A stretch of DNA of 64,000 nucleotides from Karstenula rhodostoma CBS 690.94 (Eukaryota > Ascomycota > Dothideomycetes > Pleosporales > Didymosphaeriaceae): NCBI GenBank assembly GCA_010093485.1, contig MU001501.1, forward strand, positions 451,052-515,051, written 5' to 3'. The position numbers and the translations under genes are program-made. Below are positions 44,984 to 55,038 of this stretch, one piece after another. The notes beneath the pieces are model-generated. The model worked only from the letters and a program-made list of their open reading frames with translations, was not told the DNA's origin and searched no databases. The number at the start of each line of letters is the position of its first letter. The first letter of the stretch is position 1.

Positions 44984-46682
44984 ATGTTATCAAACCATTC
45001 TTCCGACTTGTCGGCCTACTTGAGCCTCCTGAACGACCATCCAGCTGACTTGAAGCCTTCTCTATGGCCACAGGTGGTTTTCGCCCTCTTATTGGGCGTC
45101 ATCGTTCATTACATAATGCTTCAGCGATGCCCTACAGGAACGCACGACTCCTTTGCATACAATACACCGCCTCGGGCCTCTCTCATTGGCTGCTTGTCCG
45201 AAGCTTCTCTCGAGAGCCCTCTGGGTTTTGTACGCTCTGCACGGTCAGTTGAGTTTTGGTCCGTGATGAGAGAAGCTGACTTTGGCCAAGATCCCTGTTC
45301 TGGCGACACCATCCAGTATGGTTGAGACTCTTCGGCACGGATATATTCGTACTACAAGGGGGCCAAAATATCACTGCTATGTTGAAAGACAGCTCGCTCA
45401 GTGCTATTCCTCTGGCTGCTCACCTACTGAAGAACGCATTCAGAATGCCCTCGCACGTAATCAATTCTCACTACCGCGAGTCAGAGTTCCCTGAGAACGG
45501 AGCCACGCCGATGCATACCAAGGTCCGCGAGCTCAACCGTAAATTTCTAACCGGTCCGCAAGGAGCGGCCTTCGCCGACAGGTTCCGGACTGGGTTGAAG
45601 GCGTATATACAAACGCTAGAACAAAAGTCGCTTTCAGAAGGGGTCTATTGGGAAGACTTTGCCGACCTCTTCCGAAAGGACTTGACCGCTGTGGTACTCA
45701 ACGCCATGTGCGGAGACAAACTGCTTCAGCTTAGCCCCGGGTTTCTTGACGACTTTTGGGAATTCAACGACAGCTTGATTGGGTTTCTTACCTATACTTC
45801 TTGGATTTCGGGCACGCGTAAGTACGCGGCGAGAGATCGAGTACTTCTCGCCATCGAACGCTGGCAGACCGCAGCGGCACGCCACTGCAATGCCCACACC
45901 ACAAATTCAACTGGTGCCGACCCCCACTGGGGATCCTCATTTTTCCGGGAGAGGTACGACATGATGCAGCAGTTGGAAGGGTACGATGCGCCGGCCATGG
46001 CCGTGCAGGAGCTGGCGTTTCTCTACGCGTAAGTCGAGCAATACAACAAGTCCCCGATATATGCTCACACGGCCCTAGTCTCAACTCCAACGCCGTCATC
46101 GCCACCTTTTGGACCGCGCTGGAAGTGTTCAAAGACGCCGACCTCCTCGACGCTGTACGCACTGAAGTAGAATCCTGTAGAGTACCTGGGGAAACAATGG
46201 AGTTCGACACGGACGCCCTCCTTCGTCAGCCAGTGTTGCAAGCCGTGTATGCAGAGGTCCTGCGCTTACGTGGGCACGGAATGTTTGTACTCAAAGCAAA
46301 TCACGACGTCAATATCCAGGGATGGATGATACCGAAAGGTAGTCTAGTTCTTGCTAGCTCCACGCCCGCTCATATGGATTCTGAGGTATGGTGCACAGAT
46401 GGGCCGCAATCACATCCGCCAGTAGATGTCTTCTGGCCAAGACGCTTTCTGCAACCCGACAGCGAAGGAACCATGAAGTTCAGCCAAAAAGCGACGGAAG
46501 GTTCATGGGCTCCGTTCGGCGGGGGAGTAAATCCTTGTCCGGGAAGACAGTTCGCGAAATTACAGGCGATCCTGACTGTGGCGCTGCTGGTGTCCAGGTT
46601 TGATTGCCGTGTCAGCAGAGGAGCCGATGTTGAGAATGAGTATGAAGAACTTCGGTATTGGTATTCTAGGTACTATTGGTAA
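44984..46682 (+). CDS. Cytochrome P450, CYP7/CYP8-like
   Basis: Membrane-bound haem monooxygenase of 533 aa from exons 44984-45243, 45291-46028 and 46079-46682. One N-terminal helix (WPQVVFALLLGVIVHYIML) is followed by SPLGFVRSAR and, across intron 1, SLFWRHHPVWLRLFGTDIFV. The I-helix reads LNSNAVIATFWTALEVF: Asn stands where most P450s have the conserved Thr, as in vertebrate CYP7 and CYP8 enzymes, which have a similar ANTIPATFW block. The K-helix ExxR is AEVLRLRG. The haem loop is FGGGVNPCPGRQFAK with the ligand Cys. Some fungal relatives are labelled steroid 7-alpha-hydroxylase or prostacyclin synthase-like by similarity only. The neighbouring 3-beta-HSD-type gene points to a sterol-like substrate; this is inference. 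It ends 218 bp from the histidine kinase stop, in convergent orientation. Confidence 0.9.
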
Positions 46683-46900
46683 GGTGCCGGTGCAGATCAG
46701 TACCCGAAGGCCGAGATAGATGTCTCCCCATCGACATCGGTCTTGATGTGTTATAGAACGGGGATTTAGAGTCAAATACCTATGTGTCCAATGCCGCCAT
46801 TAACAGTTATCCCGACTGAGCCACTTATGACAATGCATGCTAAACACCGACTAGAACCTGTGCATATGCTCGCTGAACGCTTTAATGCTACCCCATATCC

Positions 46901-49900
46901 TCACTTAGTCCCAAAAATACGCTTGATATCCCCAAACTTCACCGGCTTAACCAAGTACATATCAATTCCCGAGTCTATCGCCTCTTGCTGATCCTGCGCG
47001 CTCGCGAGCCCAGTTAGCGCCACAATCGTACTCGGCTGCAGCCCCCGCTCTTGCTCGAACTGCCTGATGCTCCTGGTAGATTCCAAGCCGCCCATAACCG
47101 GCATTGACAAGTCCATGAGGATGAAGTCAAAGGGCTTGCTGGGCAGTGTGGTAGAGAGTGCATCACTTTTGTATATTTCCAGAGCTTGCAGACCGTTGAC
47201 CGCTTCTGCGTAGCGGAAGTTTTGACGCTGTGCGAAGACGACGAGGAGCTTGAGGTTGATAGCGTTGTCGTCGACGAGGAGGACGCGCGGGGTGAAGTAC
47301 TCAGACTGGCCTTCGCTGGTGGGCGTGTCTGTTATCTGTCCTTGTATTGAAGGTGGTTCTTCTCCGGTCGGCATAGTTGCTGAGATGAGAGGGGAATGGG
47401 CGCTGGCAATGGCGGAGGGAACTTGATCGTTGCCGCGGCCAAGGTCGCTGATACTCCGGTGGGCAGTTGGCATGAGAGGGACAGACAGAGCGTGACCCGT
47501 CGGCTTGCTTTGATCGTGTTGTGTCCGGATCTCGAGATGTTCGATCGGGTGCGAAGCGCAATCCAGCCCGTCAAGGAGTAGCTTCGTAAACCGCCGTGGA
47601 CCGCAAGGTTGTGCCACGACCTCGATCACCCACCCATGATGTTGGAACTCTTCGCGAATGTGGTTCTGGGAACGCACGGTATCGTTAGCATTTTTTTTTT
47701 TTTTTTTTTTAAAACAAAAACAAAAACACAGAGAGTACGCAGAGATGGGCATAAACGACCAGTGCAAGCTCACTTACCTCAATTGAAGTCTTCTCCGCTG
47801 CATCGGTACAAACACAGACTACAACGAGAGGAGACTGAGTGGCATCCTTCGACTTCTTCTCCCTCAGCTTGTGCATCAAGATGTCAGGTTCGGTGACGAG
47901 GAAAGTTGGTGGTGTGACAAGATCAAACGTTTCAGAGACAACAATGTTGATGTTCTGGCAGGCTTTCACCATCGCATGACGAAGTTTTTCTCCTGTGCCC
48001 CCAAAGGATGTATCAGGGAATAGTAGGCTTGCAGATTTGCCATCCAATGCCTTTGGCTTCTCCAAGAGCATCTGATCTGTCCGAGTGTTTTCGACATTTC
48101 CAGCAGGCAACTTCATAGTGATGGATATTTTCGTCCCGACGCCAAGAGTACTCTCAACGCTAATCTCGCCTCTGAGCGACTCCACGATTTGTTTGACGAT
48201 GCTGAGACCCAGACCGGTGCCATTGGAAAAAGGATCTTCCTGGCTGAAAGCGGCGAATAATCTCGAGTTTTGGAACGCAGACGACATCCCTTTCCCAGAG
48301 TCTTCAACTGTTATCATGAATTCGACAAACTGCGCGTTACTTTTTTCTTTGACCTGCTCCAGTGAGACGGTGATGAAGCCGGCATCAGTGTACTTGAGCG
48401 CGTTTCCGAGTAGATTCATCACGACACGTCGTAGAGCTCCGGGTTGAGATTTGACCTACGATTACAAAGTCAGTGTAAGTTGTTATCGAGGATTCGCTTT
48501 TACGGACAATCCATTGCACGAAAGGGGCCACAGCCAGCGTCACGACGACGCGATCTTTGCCACGGACACCTGAGTAGTTCGCGTTCCTAGATTCTACACT
48601 AGCATCGCTATTCGCCCTCGAGCGTGTTCCCTGGTCGTGGAACGTGGAGTGGTAAATGTCGTGGGTTTTTCTGAAGAGATGGCCAGCGCAGACTGTGTCG
48701 CAGACCTAGCTCTCTGTCAGATACGTGCCAAACCCTATAGACAGATTACTATCATACCTCTTCCACAAGCTGGGATAGGTTGAAGACGGTAGTTACTCCG
48801 AGGATTGAGTTGTCGGCTGGGAGCCTGCTCCGTCTCCCACTTTTCTGCTTCCGTTTCGCATTGACGCTCCTCAGCTTGTTTATCTTGGAATAATCGAGCA
48901 CGTGGTTGATCGTATCAAGAAGGGTTTTTCCACATGTCTCGATGGAAGCGACGAGCGACTGCTGATAACGAGATGACACACTGTCGCGCAAAAACTCGAC
49001 AGAACCCAGAATACCATGCAGTGGAGATCGCAGCTCGTGCGAGATAGAAGCAATGAAGGTCGTCTTGGCTCGATCCGATCTTTGGGCACTCCATCGTGCA
49101 ATTTCGCTCGTAATGGTGTTTCCGAAAGCTTTCAGGTACGGGAATTCGCTCTCCGAGTTCATCAACCGGCCGCTAGCCATGGTCCAAATGAACGAGCAAG
49201 CGGTCCACCTTTCGGCCGTTGGATCCCACAGAGGCAGGAAGATCAGACTTCTGACTGATGGCAGAACCTCGAGCAGCTCAGTGGGGATGAATCGGTCCTT
49301 CCTTGTTCGCGCTTTTCGAATAGTCGTGCCTGATGAAACCGTCTTGTCTGATTGCTCGGCTTCAGACTTCTCGGACTTTTCATCGCTGGAGTTGATGCCG
49401 AAGCCCTGTTCATCAAAGTTGAAGAATTTGCCCTGTGGATAACGGGCAACGTAGCGCTCCATGTTTGCTTCCGTGAACAGGAAGTCCTTGTCAGTCACGC
49501 CTAGTTCGGCAGAGCGTAGAGACAGGGCGACAACGGGGCACGGATGACTATCACCGGGTATGGCTTCGGCATTGTCTTCTGAGTTGCCATTCCTCGTAGA
49601 CATATGCCCCTTGGCGTTCTTCTTCTTCCGATGTGGTGTTGTTGCAGAGCCAGCAGTGGTCGAAGAGTACTCATCGCTGCTAGCAGTTGGAGTGGCATCA
49701 TGGAACGAGGGGATGGTTCCTTGAGCTTGTGAAGTGTCGAAAAAGATCACGCCGTCAGCGCGAGTCGATTGGCGAATTATGCGTGCGGCTCGCTGGAACA
49801 TTCGAGACTTGTCATTCTCTGCACACCAGGTACATTAGCACGCGATGATGTTCCGTCTCGTAATGTTGGTTCTGGGAAACGACACGGGTACATGACCCGG

Positions 49901-50908
49901 AGTGACTACGGGAGATGTTGGGTATGGCTTACCGTGCTCGTGCTGAGGCTTGCGATGCCATCGCGGTTCCTTGACCACAGATATTGCACCGTTCGTTGGC
50001 TGCTCGTCAGCGATGGCTTCGAGGCGAGCGTTTTCGGTCTGCTTCTCCAAAGTTGTCTGGCGTGTGGAGGGGCTGCCCCGCGAGTCTTCTGTTGCCGACC
50101 GTTCGATGAAGGCAGTGAGCCCTCTGACCATCCGCTCTCCTTTACTACGATCGTCGCTCTCCTTGGCCAGCTCCAGGTGTTCCATGACGGCTTCCGAGAT
50201 ATCCTCCATGGCCTTGAGCTCGGCAGCACTAAGAGCATCGCGCGGCTTATCGTCCGAAACAGCAAACACACCGATGCGATATCCGTTCCTGGTGGTGATG
50301 GGGACACCGGCGTAGAAGCGGACGCCAGGCTCGCTTGTCACGTAGTCTTTGTCCGAGACGCGCATGTCGAGGCGGCAATCTGGAATGACCATGGCATGGG
50401 TAGTGTACGTTTCGCCATTGCCGTCCACGGCGCTGTACTTGCAGCCGAAAGTATGATGGCACACGGCCTCGTTGCGCGCGATGATGGCATGTCCGAGCCA
50501 GAGGTCGTCGCCAGAGTCGGTACTGTGGTTGGAGAGCGAAAGGCTTCGTGTCGCTTCGGCAAGGATGTACTGGCGCGTCGAGTCGATCAGCGAGACCATT
50601 GCGCGCTTCACGTTCAGGCGGAGCACCACGAGCTGAGCAAAGGCGGTCAAGCTCTTGTCGAAGGAGGCATTCTGCCAGACGTCAGGGACTGATGGGGAAT
50701 CATCTTGTGTTGCATGGGCTGTACCGGACGATATCCGCGGTACACGAGGTTTTTGTCCTCGCCGTCGGCGTCCTCAGCGAGGTCTTGCGCCGCATCGACC
50801 CATGGCTGATAGTAGCTATTGAGGCATCAGTGCGAGGGTTCGGCGGCAGGACTCGAAGCATAGGTACCGCTGGAGGTCACGTTGGCGAGCAGCCTCAGAG
50901 TACAACAT
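46901..50908 (-). CDS. GAF-domain hybrid histidine kinase
   Basis: Two-component sensor of 1194 aa from seven exons: 50908-50868, 50815-50730, 50688-49933, 49818-48758, 48705-48508, 48455-47778, 47665-46901. The N-terminus (AARQRDLQRYYQPWVDAAQD) leads into a GAF domain at about 50-250, with no transmembrane helix, so it is probably cytosolic. The H-box is FIASISHELRSPLHGILGSV with the phospho-His. The kinase core has the N-box VVMNLLGNALKYTDAG, the G1 box VEDSGKGM and the G2 box GTGLGLSIVKQI. The C-terminal receiver domain has VLLVDDNAINLKLL, the phospho-Asp in FILMDLSMPVMGG, ALTGLAS and the Lys in YLVKPVKF. All phosphotransfer residues are intact. Signal would pass to an Hpt protein encoded elsewhere. 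The third exon's start uses a weak GTCCGG donor and is the least certain junction. The last intron contains a 20-nt poly-T run. Confidence 0.93.
47691..47710 (+). repeat. Poly-T/A tract inside histidine kinase intron
   Basis: A run of 20 T on the plus strand, followed by AAAACAAAAACAAAAAC, inside the last intron (47777-47666) of the minus-strand kinase gene. On the sense strand it is a poly-A run just before the branch site TGCTAAC. The run makes this intron about twice the length of its neighbours. Confidence 0.8.
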
Positions 50909-51344
50909 GGCGGGGTCTCATGAGGATTCTGCGCGGTGCATCCTGAGATTGCTTTTCAATCCAGACGAAGCAGCCTAGGCGGCGGACTGATACGGGACGC
51001 CCCACTGCCGCTGCTAATTGCGACGTGGGAGCGAGCTGTTATGGCCGTTAGCGCGCCTGTCTCGTCTACCACGGGATCCTGGTGATGGCTGGGGTTAGGT
51101 AAGCGGTGGGAGGGCACTGGGGGCACTGGGGAGGGGGACAGTGATGGAGGACTCTCCGAAGCCCGGTCAACCGTCGACGTGGCTGCACACGGCGCGTGCC
51201 AGTGCAATCGTTCGTGCCCGGCGCGCGGCACGAACAGTCAAGAGGCCGTTGTGCCGTGCCGCGCCGTGGTCGGCAGAGGCCCACGGCCAACACGTGAAGC
51301 GCGAAACGGGCGTGGAGCGAGAAGCGAGAAGCGTGAAGCAGGAC

Positions 51345-51721
51345 GCAGCTCACCCGACCCTGCTTTTTACCTCAGCTAACCACGCTAAACCTTTTCTAAC
51401 CTTTTTTATAAACAAGTTCTAAACAAGTTTAGAACTAATATATAAAATACTAATAAATTTAAATTCTAATAAAATAAAAGGATTTTATAGGGTTAGGGTT
51501 AGGTTAGGTTAGAGTTAGAATAAGGTTAGAGTTAGGGTATAGGATTTATAGTCTTTTTAATATATTATTTAATTCTAAATAAGTTCTAAATAAGTTTACT
51601 TAATTATATAACCTAGAGGTAACCTAATACTATATCCTAGTAAGTTTCCTAATTAGGATTAGCGTAGTCGGTGAACAGGGGCATAGTCAGCCGAGGTAAA
51701 AACCATGGTCGGGTGAGCTGC
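51345..51721. mobile_element. MITE-like element with terminal inverted repeats
   Basis: A 377-bp non-coding element. The left end GCAGCTCACCCGACC (51345), then a variable pair and TTTTTACCTC, is repeated in inverted form at the right end (51721 backwards: the same 15 bases, a variable pair, TTTTTACCTC). About 34 bp per arm match with few mismatches. The interior is very AT-rich and encodes nothing, in sharp contrast to the GC-rich flanks. I cannot see a clear target-site duplication. This fits a miniature inverted-repeat element, possibly AT-enriched by repeat-induced mutation; both points are inference. Confidence 0.62.
51489..51537 (+). repeat. Telomere-like TTAGGG/TTAGG degenerate repeats
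   Basis: Inside the AT-rich element: AGGGTTAGGGTTAGGTTAGG, then further TTAGAGTTAG and GTTAGGG copies. The unit resembles the fungal telomere repeat TTAGGG, with drift. It is internal, far from any chromosome end visible in this window. Confidence 0.7.
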
Positions 51722-52062
51722 CTGCACAGCGTGAAGCGAGTCGACAACGGTCCACAGCGCTGACGCAGGGCCACGTGACGCTCCAGCGCGCTAGGCGTGG
51801 GCGCTTTTCGATGAGGCTCTGGCTCCGTGGTGAAATTCTACGCCAGCTCCTGCTCCGCTCGCAGTCACACGCGATCTCCATCAATCCCCGCGCATCGTGT
51901 GCCGCATTGCTGTGTGTGCCGTGCCTGCTCTGGAACTTCTCAACCACTGGAATCTGCCCTCGCTGTTCCACTTCCACACCGCCAACCTACAGCAGCCGCT
52001 CGCCCAACTCGCACGCCCAGCACCCGCCCTCGCTCGCTGATCTTCTGTGACTTTGACTAGTC

Positions 52063-54544
52063 ATGGCCGCCCCCGCACAGCTGGCTTGTACGGCCACCTC
52101 GTCTGCCGCGCCCTTGCTTTGCTAACACATGCAGACCGCACCTCAAAGGGCATCGGGGTCTTCAACGCAGCTCCCGTCTACGAGTCGCTTCCGGGCTTCG
52201 ACCGGTATGCACTCGACCCCTCTGCCCGAGAGCCCTGCTAATGCTGTGACAGACCCGAAGGCAACCTGCGATGCTGCTGCTACTCGCCTGACAGCAGGTA
52301 TTTCGCCTGGGCATCGCCCGAACAGTAAGCTGAGCTTCGGTACCTGCCCAACAGCCACTGACACGCCTTCGCACAGGGTTTCGGTCGTCGACACCTCCTC
52401 TGGCCACGTCGTCACCGCACTTCCCACCCCCAACGTCTTCGAGCTCGGCTTCTCTCCGCTAGGCACCTACATCATCACCTGGCAGCGCCCGACAAAGGAT
52501 GAGGACGGCAATGCCGTCAAGAATCTCAAGGTGTGGCACACCGTGCCTGCCGAGGGCGAGACTGGACAGCATCGTACCGTGATTGGAGAGTACGTGCAGA
52601 AACAACAAACGGGCTGGAACCTGCAGTACACTTCGGATGAGGCCTTTTGCGCACGCGTTGTAACAAACGAGGTGCAATTTTACCAAGCAGATGACCTGAG
52701 GAATGTCTGGAATAAGCTGCGCGTTGAAGGGGTAACCGACTTTGCGGTGTCGCCCGGCAAGAACCATTCGGTTGCTGTTTTTGTCCCGGAGCGAAAGGCA
52801 AGTTTATGCAGTCGAAAAATGCAACACGTTTGGCTAACAACATCATCAGGGAATGCCCGCTGCTGTAAAGGTCTTCCAGGTACCCCAGTTTAACTCAGCC
52901 GTCTCGCAAAAAACCTTTTACAAGGGAGACAAGGTCCAGCTCAAGTGGAATGACCTCGGAACCAGCCTCATCGTTCTCGCTCAGACCGAGGTCGATAAGA
53001 CCAACAAAAGTTACTACGGCGAGACAAACATGTACATCTTGAGTGCGAATGGGTCTTTTGACTCTCGCGTTCAGCTCGACAAAGAAGGCCCTATCCACGA
53101 TGTCTCTTGGTCGCCAAACTCGAAAGAGTTCGGAGTGGTGTACGGTTACATGCCTGCCAAGACGACCATCTTCAACGCCCGCGCTGTTGCGCAGCACAGC
53201 TTCGACCTTGCGCCGCGAAACACTATTCTATTCTCGCCCCATGGTCGCTTTGTTCTTGTGGCTGGATTCGGAAATCTGGCTGGCCAAATGGACATATACG
53301 ATCTGGAGAAGAATTACGAAAAGGTCAACACCATCGTCGCGTCCAATTGCACTCACTGCGAGTGGAGCCCCGACGGCAAGCATATTCTTACCGCGACTAC
53401 GAGCCCCCGTCTCCGTGTCGACAACGGGATCCGCCTCTGGCATATTGGCGGTACTTTGATGTACAACGAGGACATGGCGGAGTTGTATCATGTAACTTGG
53501 CGGCCCCAGGCCACTCCGCTAGAGAACCCTCTTCAGACGGGCAGTCCTCACGCTTCAGCTGTGGATTACCTCAGCAAAGTGAAGACTCCCTCCAAGCCAG
53601 CTGGCGCGTACCGTCCTCCAGGCGCCCGCGGAACTACCACCCCGCTGCTCTTTAAACGCGAAGATGAGGGTGGAGCAGCGTATACGAATACTGGAATTTC
53701 TTCCAACAATGCTTCCTTTTCCAACGGATTTGGAAAGCAACGCCGCCGCGACGTCCCCGGTGCGGAACCTGTCGACACTTTACCCCCTGGCGCCGCTCCT
53801 GGTGGAGGTGTTAGCCTCACCGGCACCGAAGCGGCAGATGGCGAACTATCGAAGGCTGCTTTGAAGAACAAGAAGAAGCGAGAAGCCAAGAAAGCGAGGG
53901 AGGCAGCTGAGAAAGCTGCCGGCCTCGGCGCTGATGGAGTCAATGCTCCCCAAGGCCCCGCTAGTGGTGGCCGAAGCCCGGAGCGACGTGACGCTCGTGG
54001 TCAGCAACGCAGCCGCAGCAAGAGTAATGCGTATAACAACAATAACGGTGGAAGGAGTCCGTCCCAGCATCGAAACTTCGGAAACAGCCCGCATCGACAC
54101 CACGGTTCAGGTTATGAGGATGGAAACCAACGTCCTCAGGGAGACCACCGCCAACAGGGAGACTACCGCGCTCAGGGAGACTACCGCGCTCAGGGAGACT
54201 ACCGTGCTCAGGGAGACCATCGTGCTCAAATGGGCCAGCAACATCACAATCGCGCTGGCTCCGGCACAAACCGGAACAACCAACAAGATGCTCCCGTCCG
54301 CCAGCCCCCAGCGCAATTGAAGACGGAGAACCATGGCCCGGCACCCGATTTGATGGTGACGAGCCCCGGAGATGGTAACCCACATGACAAGAAGGTTCGC
54401 AGTCTCTTAAAGAAGATTCGTGCTATCGACGATCTGAAGATGAGGCAGGCTGGAGGCGAAAAGCTCGAGGATACGCAGGTCAAGAAAATCACCACGGAAG
54501 AATCGATCCGCAAAGAGCTTTCCGGCCTGGGCTTCACCGAATAG
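52063..54544 (+). CDS. EIF2A: Eukaryotic translation initiation factor 2A (eIF2A)
   Basis: WD40-type translation factor of 760 aa that can deliver initiator tRNA to 40S subunits without GTP. Five exons: 52063-52087, 52135-52204, 52253-52324, 52377-52797, 52850-54544. The first exons give AYRTSKGIGVFNAAPVYESL and RYFAWASPEQVSVVDTSSGH, the conserved opening of the family. The propeller continues with VFELGFSPLGTYIITWQRP, PIHDVSWSPNSKEFGVVYGY and HCEWSPDGKHILTATTSPRL. The C-terminal third is basic and low in complexity with a KKKREAKKAREAAEK helix and an 18-bp tandem repeat (GDYRAQ), then ends in the conserved helical block VRSLLKKIRAIDDLKMRQ. The fourth intron starts with GC (AAG|GCAAGT) and is needed to keep frame into GMPAAVKVFQVPQ. 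Confidence 0.94.
54131..54229 (+). repeat. 18-bp coding minisatellite in eIF2A
   Basis: Five and a half direct copies of an 18-bp unit (CGCGCTCAGGGAGACTAC type) encode R-A-Q-G-D-Y units in the disordered tail of eIF2A. Two central copies are identical; the outer ones differ by one to four bases. The unit length keeps frame, so copy number can vary without breaking the gene. Confidence 0.85.
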
Positions 54545-55038
54545 AAATCTCTCCTTGGATGATCTGTCGAGTAGTTCGGAGCTTTACCAGGGCTCAAAGG
54601 GAGCACGGCATGGAGTGGTGCACGGCACTGAAAGTCTCAATCTTTAGAGGGAAGCTTTGGTTGCATCTAGAACCGGCATGTTGAATAAAAAGCAGTGGAT
54701 AAAAGACCGTGTTGGATGTCTGTAACAAAAATGAAAATCACTTCTTGAATCGTAATCACATCTTCATGCAGCTAAGAATTGACGTGTCACTAATAAACTG
54801 CGATCATTTACCGAAGAGCGTTGCAATTCAATGCCGAGGCAGCTTACTCAGCTGGACCGACCAACAAACGTCATGTCATTGACGACATCCACTCACCACG
54901 ATCGCATTGCGGCGACGAATGTCATGAACCTAATCGCTAACACCACAATTAAATAGCATTGACCTGTGACCCCGCCTGGCCTCGTGAGAACCCGATAAAG
55001 CTCCCTCCAACATTGATCGCCCCGCCATTTCACGCATC
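54545..55038. other. Intergenic between eIF2A and FBXO21 homologue
   Basis: About 490 bp with the eIF2A 3' UTR (AATAAAAAG near 54683) and the promoter of the next gene. Nothing else is seen. Confidence 0.5.

Larger units (their letters stand above)
50909..52062. promoter_or_regulatory. Divergent promoter region with inserted AT-rich element
   Basis: Intergenic region between the divergent histidine kinase and eIF2A genes. Both promoters must lie here. An AT-rich inverted-repeat element (51345-51721) sits inside it, leaving 436 bp to the kinase ATG and 341 bp to the eIF2A ATG. Confidence 0.5.
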
